NCBI GenBank assembly: GCA_017618075.1
Contig: JAFZUY010000027.1
Location: 16,410 to 80,409 of the forward strand
Direction: 5' to 3'
Source: Lachnospiraceae bacterium
GTDB lineage: Bacteria; Bacillota; Clostridia; Lachnospirales; Lachnospiraceae
Length of the DNA: 64,000 bases
The notes under the pieces were generated by a model. It made no database searches, had not been told where the DNA came from, and saw only the letters and a program-made list of their open reading frames with translations. Shown here piece after piece: positions 57,021-64,000 of the stretch. The stretch's first letter is position 1. Every line of letters begins with the position of its first letter. Made by a program: the position numbers and the translations under genes.

Positions 57021-57431
57021 TTAACTTAATTTCTTGTTCATTTTCGATACTTTTATGCGGATAGGAATATATACAATCGCCCATATAAAAACAAATGCAG
57101 CCGCGAATATTACTGTGAATATCCAGATCTTATCCCATGAAATCCATCCGTTTAAAAGATAAAAGCCGAGATAATCGATATAAAGCACCGAGCCCTGGAT
57201 AAGTGCGGCGAAGCCTTTGGGAAGCTCTTCTATCTGATGCACTATCGATACACCCGCCGCGATAAAAGCAAGGGCCGATGTGGATAAAACACCGATTAAA
57301 ACTTCAGACGGCGTAAGGCTTTCAATCTTTCCTGCTCTCCAGAGAATATACCAGATTATAGCTGTGATGGCAGGGCCGGCCCAGGCAAACATAAATCCTC
57401 TTTTTACAAATTCCCCTATATATTTTTTCAT
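57021..57431 (-). CDS. DUF3021 membrane protein
   Basis: 136 residues, four membrane helices (the second pair starts LPKGFAALIQGSVLYIDYL). DUF3021 proteins commonly follow a LytTR regulator and may sense a membrane signal. It overlaps the LytTR gene by 4 nt (ATGA), showing translational coupling. Ends in a strong terminator. Confidence 0.82.
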   Translation of the reverse strand: MKKYIGEFVKRGFMFAWAGPAITAIIWYILWRAGKIESLTPSEVLIGVLSTSALAFIAAGVSIVHQIEELPKGFAALIQGSVLYIDYLGFYLLNGWISWDKIWIFTVIFAAAFVFIWAIVYIPIRIKVSKMNKKLS

Positions 57432-57868
57432 AAACCAAATCTCCTTTTTACGTCAGCAAAACATCTTCTCGAAATGCATTCAGTATAACCGCTTGCAAAC
57501 TCCGCATCCACGGCACCCGATAAAAGTACTTTAAATCTCGCAATCTTTTTGCCGTTTGCAATGGCGGATTTATTTATCTTTATAAAGTCGTTTGGAAGCA
57601 CGCTTTCAAGTTCATACAGACGTTTTTTTACAATATATCTTTTACCCGCCGTATCAAGCGCATAAGTCTTTTCATCTTCAACGAAGAAGCATTCTATTTC
57701 TTCCAGAGTTAAAATCTTTATTTCGTCCTCAAGATAGCCCGTGATATGGTCAGCCGAATTTTCTCTTGTGACTATTTTTTCAATTTCATCAATCATGGAA
57801 GTGCGCTCGTGTACATTGGCCACGACTTCTTCATTACATTTCGGATCAATATTTAATCTGAAAATCAT
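57428..57868 (-). CDS. LytTR-domain DNA-binding regulator
   Basis: 146 residues with no receiver domain. The LytTR domain fills about 45-146: IKILTLEEIECFFVEDEKTYA, then RYIVKKRLYELE and DFIKINKSAIAN...FASGYTECISRR. Stand-alone LytTR proteins with DUF3021 partners usually control their own operon and a membrane function. Overlaps both neighbours by 4 nt. Confidence 0.88.
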   Translation of the reverse strand: MIFRLNIDPKCNEEVVANVHERTSMIDEIEKIVTRENSADHITGYLEDEIKILTLEEIECFFVEDEKTYALDTAGKRYIVKKRLYELESVLPNDFIKINKSAIANGKKIARFKVLLSGAVDAEFASGYTECISRRCFADVKRRFGL

Positions 57869-58953
57869 TTTGTTTCCTCTTTTTTATCTTTTTTAATTCC
57901 CAAAACCATCCATCTGTATACGGGAATTCTTGATATTATTTCGTATAAAAGATATGCAATTACAAAGGATGCAACCGCACTTAATATATATGCAAGCACA
58001 GGATGAAGCAAGCCGGGCTTAGCAAGATAAATTGCCACCACACATATTCCAAGATAATGGAATACGTAGAGTCCGAAGCTTCTTTTACTCATCCATTTTG
58101 TAAAGGCATTTTCGAAATCTCCGAACTTTGCCATTCCGCCAAGTATTGCCAGGCTCATAAAATACGCGAAGCTTGCAAATAAAGGTGTGCGGTTAACAGG
58201 TTTGTCTGCATAGTTTGCGCCAAAGTTAATGATGCAGAAAGCAATGCCAGTAGCAAGTGCAAGTCCCAAGAATAAAGGGAAGTATTTTTTCAATTTCTCT
58301 ATTACTTCGTCATGTGAAAATACGAAGTAACCGAGGAAGAAAAGTATTCCATAAAATCCGAATCTGTATACGCAGATAATCGGTGTATTAAGAATAAGTC
58401 CTGCTGCCCATACAGGGATTAATAAAAGTATTATTACTATAAGATTTGTTTTACCGCAAAGTTTCCAGAGACGGTCTTTGTCAATAAGTCTGACTAACAA
58501 GAGTAACATTGAGAAAAGCCACAATATCTGAATATACCAGAGCACTCCTATACCGCTTAAAACCATTATAATATACGCGATGGGTGCAGGAACCGTCTGC
58601 ATCAAGTTGACTGCATCGCTGTTTCTCGTATTAAGATAACCCTGAATAAACTGAAATGCGAAAAGACCGATTGTGCCGGGTACGAGAAGTTTGCGTGTTC
58701 TCGATCTCGCAAATTCTTTGCCGGTGTGTTTTTCAAGATAAAGTCTTGAGCAAATACCCGATACGATAAAGAGTATCGGCATAATCCAGGGATAAACAGC
58801 GTACTGGAATACATCGTAATACTGCACATCAAGGTTTGTGATTTTACCTACAACGCCTTGAATGCCTTCCGCATTGTACATGTAAAACACATGGTAAAAT
58901 AAAACCACAACAACCGTCATCCATCTTATATTGTCCAAATATTTCTTTCTCAT
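57865..58953 (-). CDS. Acyltransferase family 3 membrane protein
   Basis: 362 residues, about ten membrane helices. Starts RKKYLDNIRWMTVVVVLFYHVFYMY, with the RW and H typical of the acyltransferase 3 family (O-acetylation of surface glycans). The catalytic His is within FYHVFYM. Substrate unknown. First gene of the acyltransferase-LytTR-DUF3021 operon, all joined by 4-nt overlaps. Confidence 0.87.
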   Translation of the reverse strand: MRKKYLDNIRWMTVVVVLFYHVFYMYNAEGIQGVVGKITNLDVQYYDVFQYAVYPWIMPILFIVSGICSRLYLEKHTGKEFARSRTRKLLVPGTIGLFAFQFIQGYLNTRNSDAVNLMQTVPAPIAYIIMVLSGIGVLWYIQILWLFSMLLLLVRLIDKDRLWKLCGKTNLIVIILLLIPVWAAGLILNTPIICVYRFGFYGILFFLGYFVFSHDEVIEKLKKYFPLFLGLALATGIAFCIINFGANYADKPVNRTPLFASFAYFMSLAILGGMAKFGDFENAFTKWMSKRSFGLYVFHYLGICVVAIYLAKPGLLHPVLAYILSAVASFVIAYLLYEIISRIPVYRWMVLGIKKDKKEETK

Positions 58954-58966
58954 TATGCTTTCCCTT

Positions 58967-58987
58967 AATCACTAATCATTCGTGATT
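58967..58987. other. Dyad in the acyltransferase operon leader
   Basis: AATCAC and GTGATT form a 6-bp inverted repeat with a 9-nt centre, 14-34 nt upstream of the start codon at 58953. It could be a LytTR or HTH site or an mRNA hairpin. Confidence 0.3.
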
Positions 58988-59136
58988 TTCCTTTCTTGAT
59001 TGCATAATACTATCGAAAAATCGTTTTGTCTTAAGCTTTCGGTATTCGGTTATTTTTTAAAGGTAAACGGTATTTTTGTCGCCTCTTTTATTATATCGCT
59101 TATTTGTATGTGGTTAATATATTTTTTACATAAAAA

Positions 59137-59162
59137 AAATGGTGGATTGCTCCACCACTTTA
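59137..59162 (-). terminator. Terminator after the M56 gene
   Basis: AAAGTGGTGGA and TCCACCATTT-type arms pair on the minus strand (about 10 bp) around a short loop, followed by eight T residues, 12 nt after the stop at 59174. Confidence 0.88.
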
Positions 59163-59173
59163 AAAACTAATCT

Positions 59174-61264
59174 TTAGTTTTTATAATAATCCTTCATATC
59201 TTTCGATAGGCCATTAACTGTAAGTGCCAAACCAAGATGCGGGCCTGTTGATAATCCGGTATTACCCAATTCTCCTATGATGCTTCCTGCTTTAACATCA
59301 GCACCTTCTTCAACCGATATGCTGTTCAAATGTGTGTATTCTATTACTGCATTGGATGAAAGAAGTTTTATCGTATTTCCTTTTTTCTGGTCAAAGCCTG
59401 TATAGAACACAGTACCATCTGCAATCGCATATACAGGATCGCCTGTTTCTCCCGGTATGTCTGTTTCCGGATGATCGTTCTCATCATATCCCCTGGATAT
59501 TACGGTACTCGTTGTCGGCCATACCGAGAAGCCTTCAAACTCATCGGTTATTACTTCCATACTGACAATGGCTGTATCTGTAAGCCAGTCATCCGAATTA
59601 CTGCTAAAGAGGCTCCTTGATACTGTTTCGTATGCAATATCAGGGTTGTTTGTAAGAACAACAAACTTTCCTATGCAGGCAGCACCAGGGTCCTTGCCTA
59701 CAAGTGTCATTTTGTATTTGTAGACCTGATCTCCTTCTACAACGTACTGTCCGTCAACACATTCAAATTCTACTAATGCCGGAAAGTCTAATTCTATTTC
59801 ACCATCCGAACCCATAGCCGACGGAGGTATTTCAACCGAGAAATGTATTGTCTGGATATCTTTCTCATCAATATCGCCAGGTTCGTCTATTCCGTCTCTT
59901 GCTATCCTAAACAGATAGCTTCCTATTCCTGTCTTGCCCCACTCTGCAGTAACAATATAGGTATAGTTCGAATCCGGGGAAACAGCCAATGTGTTCGTTT
60001 TCATATCATAATCAGCTACGTCAAATGGACCGCCCTTAAAGTTTAATTCATCATAATATTCCACTTTAACATTGGTAGGCTTGTCCGAATAGCCTAAATA
60101 AAGAAGGTTTTGACTATCATCACCATGTAAAGTAACTACTATTTGCTCCAATTCTTCGTTTGACTTTTTTATCCCGGGGGTATCTGAATAAACTACCGTT
60201 GCATTTTTTACTGTTTCGGGATCTGCAAATCCTACACAATCTGCAGTAAGCATCTCATCATTGTCAAATCCAAAATACACTTCCGGAGGGTTCTTTTTAA
60301 GTTTTTTGCCCGGAGGATTTGTAAGGAAACAAACCGCTACAACAACTATCGCAACAAGCGCGATTATAATAATCCAGAATGCAGGTTTCTTGTAATTAAG
60401 AACTCCTTTTACTCTGCCCTTGACATTGTTCTCTCCGAAGGCAAGGGGACATGCTGAAATCCTTCGTCTTTGAACAGCGCAGTCAAGGAGCGCTTGTGAA
60501 TATAATGAGAGATAGTTTTTGTCTTTATCTTTAATTACCTTTTCGTCACATGCCGCCTCGATGTCTTTGCTAAGAAGAACATATGCAAGCCAGCAGAGCG
60601 GATTAAACCAGTAAATTGATAAAAGAATGAATCCTAAAGGTTTCCACCAGTTATCATGTCTTTTGATATGCGCATTTTCATGTGCACAAACATATTCAAT
60701 CGTATCCCAGTCAAGGTTCGAAGGAATATATATCACAGGTTTAAATATACCGAGGATAAACGGTGATTTTATTTCATCACAAACCATTATGCGACGACGG
60801 ACTTCCCTGGTCCTTACGCTGACAGGAGTCGCTGTTCTAACCTGTTTTTTTATTTTTATGTAGCTTACAATCGCATATATGAACATTGCAACCATACCGA
60901 CAATCCAGATAACTGTAGCAATCGATACGATTATTTGCATCGGATTAATGCTTGCTTCAGGCTGCGGTGCGAAAGTCTCTGTAATGATAGGATTTACAGC
61001 TTCGTTAACAATCGTAAATCCTGTGTTAATAGCCGGTGACTGATTTGAAACGATGCTTTGTGATACCACTTCACTGCTTGGAATCAGACTCATCGCACTC
61101 TCTATAGAAAACGGAATTAAAAGCCTTAATGCAACTAATCCCCATAAAAGACACGCAATCCATTTGGGTGCTTTGCTAAGCAACAGCCTTAATGCAACTA
61201 CCGCGAGGATTAACCATCCTGCAGTAAAACTTATATTCAAAATCTTAAGAAATATCGTACTCAT
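59174..61264 (-). CDS. BlaR1-type M56 peptidase with C-terminal M23-like domain
   Basis: 696 residues. N-terminal membrane helices (four in the first 135 residues) and the cytoplasmic zinc peptidase motif HENAH at 195-199 define a BlaR1/MecR1-like M56 protein; a further helix lies near 288. The large extracellular part ends in an M23 (LytM-like) domain: H598 and D602 (HPETD), YTHL with H645, and STGPHLGL where the second His of the usual HLH is replaced by Gly (678). This should break the zinc site, so the domain may bind rather than cut peptidoglycan. Likely a cell-wall sensor that inactivates the BlaI repressor encoded 52 bp upstream. Confidence 0.85.
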   Translation of the reverse strand: MSTIFLKILNISFTAGWLILAVVALRLLLSKAPKWIACLLWGLVALRLLIPFSIESAMSLIPSSEVVSQSIVSNQSPAINTGFTIVNEAVNPIITETFAPQPEASINPMQIIVSIATVIWIVGMVAMFIYAIVSYIKIKKQVRTATPVSVRTREVRRRIMVCDEIKSPFILGIFKPVIYIPSNLDWDTIEYVCAHENAHIKRHDNWWKPLGFILLSIYWFNPLCWLAYVLLSKDIEAACDEKVIKDKDKNYLSLYSQALLDCAVQRRRISACPLAFGENNVKGRVKGVLNYKKPAFWIIIIALVAIVVVAVCFLTNPPGKKLKKNPPEVYFGFDNDEMLTADCVGFADPETVKNATVVYSDTPGIKKSNEELEQIVVTLHGDDSQNLLYLGYSDKPTNVKVEYYDELNFKGGPFDVADYDMKTNTLAVSPDSNYTYIVTAEWGKTGIGSYLFRIARDGIDEPGDIDEKDIQTIHFSVEIPPSAMGSDGEIELDFPALVEFECVDGQYVVEGDQVYKYKMTLVGKDPGAACIGKFVVLTNNPDIAYETVSRSLFSSNSDDWLTDTAIVSMEVITDEFEGFSVWPTTSTVISRGYDENDHPETDIPGETGDPVYAIADGTVFYTGFDQKKGNTIKLLSSNAVIEYTHLNSISVEEGADVKAGSIIGELGNTGLSTGPHLGLALTVNGLSKDMKDYYKN

Positions 61265-61316
61265 TTTTCTTCCCTTCTTTTAACTCAAGCCTAAAAACAC
61301 ATCTTAAGAAATCTCA

Positions 61317-61679
61317 TTAATTCTTCTTAAATTCATCAATCATCTTTTGAATTTCATCCGCTTCTTTTGCCGTCAGTTTTTTATTTGAAATAAAAGCAGC
61401 AACAAATGCAGGCAAAGATCCTGAATATGAATCTTCCACTATCTGCTTACTCTTGGCAGAATAAAATTCTTCCTTTGAAATAAGCGAAGTAACTATTCCG
61501 TCTTCATTCTGAAATAAACCCTTTTCGCAAAGCTTACGAAGCACGGTATATGTAGTGGACTTTTTCCACTCCAGTTCTTTCTCACAAATCTTAACAAGTT
61601 CGCCGCTTGCTACGGGTTCATTAGCCCATACCAGATCAGCAAATCTTTCCTGTACTACTCCAAGTTCCATGTCTATCAT
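61317..61679 (-). CDS. BlaI/MecI/CopY-family repressor
   Basis: 120 residues. Winged helix at about 5-70 (VQERFADLVWANEPVASGELVKICEKELEWKKSTTYTVLRKLCEKG), the typical BlaI signature, then a dimerisation tail with FVAAFISNKKLTAKEADEIQKMI. It should repress its own operon until cleaved by the M56 partner. A promoter with an overlapping dyad lies just upstream. Confidence 0.93.
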   Translation of the reverse strand: MIDMELGVVQERFADLVWANEPVASGELVKICEKELEWKKSTTYTVLRKLCEKGLFQNEDGIVTSLISKEEFYSAKSKQIVEDSYSGSLPAFVAAFISNKKLTAKEADEIQKMIDEFKKN

Positions 61680-61718
61680 TTTAGTTTCTCCTTTGGTCTA
61701 TTCCTGTAAACCAAATTT

Positions 61719-61747
61719 AGTTTATCGCAATAAACCAAGTTTGTCAA
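61719..61747 (-). promoter_or_regulatory. Promoter and operator of the BlaI-M56 operon
   Basis: Perfect minus-strand -35 TTGACA (61742-61747), 17-bp spacer, -10 TAAACT (61719-61724). The dyad GTTTAT-CGCA-ATAAAC (61720-61735) overlaps the -10 and spacer, a good place for a BlaI-type repressor. Confidence 0.65.
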
Positions 61748-61799
61748 CAGAAAAATTCTAAAAAATTTATAAGTGTTTCCGGCAAAAACAAAATAACGC

Positions 61800-61837
61800 T
61801 TGACTAGTATCGAATATCGATATACTATATTGATAGT
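61800..61837 (+). promoter_or_regulatory. PadR-operon promoter with two palindromes
   Basis: -35 TTGACT (61800-61805), 17-bp spacer, -10 TACTAT (61823-61828). The spacer contains TATCGA-ATA-TCGATA (61808-61822), and ACTAT-ATTG-ATAGT (61824-61837) covers the -10 and the transcription start. Both are expected repressor targets. Confidence 0.65.
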
Positions 61838-61883
61838 CGACATTGTAGATATTCTATATATCATTGTATTAGGAGGTAAAGCT

Positions 61884-62216
61884 ATGAGCGAAATTGATAA
61901 AACTCTTTTATCCGGAAGTATGGGAACAATGCTCTTAAAACTTTTATCAGAAAAAGACATGTACGGTTACGAAATGATAGAGACCTTAAGAGAGCGTTCT
62001 CAAAATGTTTTCGAGTTGAAGGCAGGTACCCTATACCCTCTCCTTCATTCTTTTGAAGCCAAAAATTATCTTACTTCATATGAAAAAGAAGGATTCGGAA
62101 AAATCAGAAAATATTATTCCATTACCAAAGAAGGCAAAAAATATCTTAAGAGAAAACTGGAAGAATGGAATACTTATAACACAGCTGTTTTGAAGGTACT
62201 TTCTTTTAGCATCTGA
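61884..62216 (+). CDS. PadR-family transcriptional regulator
   Basis: 110 residues from the ATG at 61884, which has a TAGGAGG site; an upstream extension runs through the promoter and is spurious. PadR winged helix: GTMLLKLLSEKDMYGYEMIETLRERS, then ELKAGTLYPLLHSFEAKNYL and YYSITKEGKKYLKRKLEEW. Paired 13 bp away with a HAAS-SEDS membrane gene, as PadR regulators often are with HAAS/DUF1700-type proteins. Confidence 0.93.
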   Translation: MSEIDKTLLSGSMGTMLLKLLSEKDMYGYEMIETLRERSQNVFELKAGTLYPLLHSFEAKNYLTSYEKEGFGKIRKYYSITKEGKKYLKRKLEEWNTYNTAVLKVLSFSI

Positions 62217-62229
62217 CGGAGGAATTACT

Positions 62230-63675
62230 ATGACTAAAGAAGAATACTTGAACACTCTAAAAGATCAAATCAGGGATAAGCATGCCAAAGAGTTCGTCTG
62301 TGAAGAATATAAAACACATATTGAAGATCAAATAGATGCTTATGTAAATGACGGCATGAATAACGAACAGGCAACTATTGCGGCCGTTAAAGATATGGGA
62401 GACCCTGTAAATGTTGGCGCAAGTCTGGACAGAATACATCGTCCGCATATGGAATGGAAATTTCTTGTATTTATTATTGCAATAAGTCTTATAAGCCTTG
62501 CAATCAAGATGTATTTAAATATTTATTCTTATGGCGGTTCTATTAATTTTTTTACACTTTATTTTAATCAGTGGACTGTACAATTAATAACAACAATTAT
62601 CGGAATATTCTTTATGTTGTTTTTTTATCGTCTGGATTATACTGTTTTGAACGGAAAAAGCCGAATAATCGGTATATGCTTTCTTTTTGTAATCACTTTA
62701 TTTGCCGGTGTATTTGGACAAAAGCATAGCGGAATACTGTCTCACCTCTATATTGGACATTGGGCAACATATCTTAAATCTTTTATCCTTTTGTTCATTC
62801 CTATATTCGGCGGAATACTGTATGAATACCGCGGTAAGGGAATATCAGCTATCATAAAAATCATCCTCTGGATGGTTGCTCCTTTGATATCACTGCGAAT
62901 AATGGATTTTAATGCACTCTTTATCATCTGGGTTATTGTCTTTTCGGAAATAACTTTGCTTTGGATTGCAATAGGTAAGAACTGGTTTACTGCAAAAAAA
63001 CATATTTCTATCCCGTTTTCTATATTGCCTTTTATCTGTTTTTTGTTTATATATGTTCTTCCTTTTATTCAAAATGCTCTTTTAAGAAGAATACAAGTTG
63101 CAGTAATGTGGCGTTTTGAAAAATATTTTTTTGGCAAATTGTCTCCAGAAACTTTGTCAGCTATGGAAAAGATATTTCTCTTCATTGCTAATATGATTGA
63201 CAGACAGAAGATATCGAATTTTACTAATGTTAAAAATGTTTTTCAAAACAGCAATTATTTTGGTAGCAGTGTTTCCGCACTAAGTTATATGGATAACAAG
63301 CCTATTTACAGATCAGATCTGCTCTTGGGTAAAATATCTGCTCATTTCGGAATTGTTTTAATGCTGGGGATTGTCATTTTAACGTTTATTCTGTCGGCAT
63401 ACATACTGTATATATCTATCAGACAAAAGAATAAACTCGGCTTTATCGTCGGAATTGCTTGTTCTCTGGCTCTTGGTTTTGAAAGTATAACTAACATTCT
63501 GACAGTATTGGGTATTGTCGGGCTCAGCGATTCAATTCTGCCATTCATCGCCGATGGCGGAGGAATTCTCATATGTCATTACATCTTCGCAGGATTGGTT
63601 TTGTCGGTATACAGATACAAAGACATCCGAAAAGAAAAGAAACAAATAAAGGTCAACAAGGTACTTAGTGACTAA
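62230..63675 (+). CDS. HAAS-domain membrane protein with divergent SEDS (FtsW/RodA)-like region
   Basis: 481 residues. The first 70 residues are the helical HAAS/DUF1700-like domain (TKEEYLNTLKDQIRDKHAKE, then NNEQATIAAVKDMGDPVNVG). The rest has about ten membrane helices. Segments YRSDLLLGKISAHFGIV and LPFIADGGG, and a final GLVLSVYRYKDIR, resemble the DfIFa and lPFiSyGG motifs of SEDS peptidoglycan polymerases, with a changed consensus. Whether it polymerises glycan or only regulates is unclear. Confidence 0.7.
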   Translation: MTKEEYLNTLKDQIRDKHAKEFVCEEYKTHIEDQIDAYVNDGMNNEQATIAAVKDMGDPVNVGASLDRIHRPHMEWKFLVFIIAISLISLAIKMYLNIYSYGGSINFFTLYFNQWTVQLITTIIGIFFMLFFYRLDYTVLNGKSRIIGICFLFVITLFAGVFGQKHSGILSHLYIGHWATYLKSFILLFIPIFGGILYEYRGKGISAIIKIILWMVAPLISLRIMDFNALFIIWVIVFSEITLLWIAIGKNWFTAKKHISIPFSILPFICFLFIYVLPFIQNALLRRIQVAVMWRFEKYFFGKLSPETLSAMEKIFLFIANMIDRQKISNFTNVKNVFQNSNYFGSSVSALSYMDNKPIYRSDLLLGKISAHFGIVLMLGIVILTFILSAYILYISIRQKNKLGFIVGIACSLALGFESITNILTVLGIVGLSDSILPFIADGGGILICHYIFAGLVLSVYRYKDIRKEKKQIKVNKVLSD

Positions 63676-63681
63676 AAAAAG

Positions 63682-63712
63682 AAACTGTAAATCAGATTAA
63701 TGATTTACAGTT
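63682..63712. terminator. Bidirectional terminator between the SEDS-like gene and the tRNA cluster
   Basis: AAACTGTAAATCA and TGATTTACAGTTT form a perfect 13-bp stem with a 6-nt loop. T-rich tails on both strands terminate the plus-strand gene and the minus-strand tRNAs. Confidence 0.9.
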
Positions 63713-63722
63713 TCTTTTTTTC

Positions 63723-63808
63723 TGCCGGCGACCGGAATCGAACCGGTACGGGAGGTTAGTCCCGCAGGATTTTAAGTCCTGTGCGTCTGCCAGTTCCGCC
63801 ACGCCGGC
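63723..63808 (-). tRNA. tRNA-Leu (anticodon TAA)
   Basis: 86-nt class II tRNA with a long variable arm on the minus strand: acceptor GCCGGCG/CGCCGGC, anticodon stem CAGGA/TCCTG with loop CTTAAAA (anticodon TAA), T-loop TTCGATT, discriminator A. Confidence 0.95.
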
Positions 63809-63828
63809 ATGACTTATTTATAAATAAA

Positions 63829-63901
63829 TGGGGCCTACAGGGCTCGAACCTGTGACCCTCTGCTTGTAAGGCAGATGCTCTCCCAGCTGAGCTAAGACCC
63901 C
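63829..63901 (-). tRNA. tRNA-Val (anticodon TAC)
   Basis: Cloverleaf on the minus strand: acceptor GGGGTCT/AGGCCCC, anticodon stem TCTGC/GCAGA with loop CTTACAA (anticodon TAC), T-loop TTCGAGC, discriminator A. Confidence 0.95.
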
Positions 63902-63925
63902 ATGTATCGATATGTTAAAACTTAA

Positions 63926-63999
63926 CGACCCAGATCGGACTCGAACCGACGACCTCCGCCGTGACAGGGCGGCGCTCTAACCAACTGAGCCACTAGGCC
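63926..63999 (-). tRNA. tRNA-Asp (anticodon GTC)
   Basis: Cloverleaf on the minus strand: acceptor GGCCTAG/CTGGGTC with G-T pairs, anticodon stem CCGCC/GGCGG with loop CTGTCAC (anticodon GTC), T-loop TTCGAGT, discriminator G. The cluster is read Asp-Val-Leu and may continue beyond the window. Confidence 0.94.
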
Positions 64000-64000
64000 A

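Overview
The window reads as a chromosomal segment of an anaerobic, low-to-moderate GC Firmicute, most likely a member of the Lachnospiraceae (Butyrivibrio-like). This is an inference from gene families and order: tig-clpP-clpX-engB, a T-box upstream of thrS, DUF4364, DUF6062, DUF2975/YozG-like and LytTR/DUF3021 pairs, choline/glucan-binding-type surface repeats, and strong AGGAGG ribosome sites. There are no phage genes, insertion sequences, CRISPR arrays or rRNA genes. Most genes lie on the minus strand.

Layout. 1-3151 is the 5' part of a large secreted cell-wall-binding repeat protein, cut by the window edge. After tRNA-Arg comes a long minus-strand run (read from 22962 down to 3540): a PIG-L deacetylase and a membrane-anchored surface protein; a PseB-like sugar-nucleotide dehydratase followed by groES-groEL; an amino-acid ABC importer; purL, a small lipoprotein and hisC; then a membrane exporter, a methyltransferase, hslO, malic enzyme, DUF4364, a CapA-like protein and an HdeD-like protein. 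23218-24440 (plus) is an SPFH protein with a ribbon-helix-helix partner. 24510-27809 (minus) is a hom / ApgM-like / lysC operon of the aspartate-threonine pathway. 27952-39964 holds a DUF6062 protein, a beta-CASP nuclease, membrane proteins, a GT39-type glycosyltransferase, folate cyclo-ligase, dtd, a DMT transporter, a large dynamin-like GTPase, ung, and hisH-hisF. tRNA-Pro follows, then engB, clpX, clpP and tig in one codirectional group, a DJ-1 protein, a large solute-binding lipoprotein, a nucleoside phosphorylase and T-box-controlled thrS. 50711-53920 (plus) is a DUF2156 / Cys-cluster / lipoprotein operon.

The last 10 kb is rich in small regulator plus membrane-protein modules: DUF2975-HTH-DUF4173, acyltransferase-LytTR-DUF3021, BlaI with a BlaR1-like M56 protein, and PadR with a SEDS-like protein. 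Three tRNA genes (Asp, Val, Leu) close the window.

The points most worth a second look are: a shortened ApgM-family protein in the hom-lysC operon that has lost most of its metal ligands; a nearly identical 15-bp palindrome (14 of 15 bases) in the promoters of two different regulator/membrane operons; an SPFH-RHH operon with helically phased direct repeats at its promoter; a tRNA-Pro with an A34 (AGG) anticodon; a BlaR1-like protein with a C-terminal M23-like domain lacking one zinc ligand; and a dispersed family of related GC-rich hairpins. All functional statements rest on reading the sequence and on memory of protein families; no search was run.
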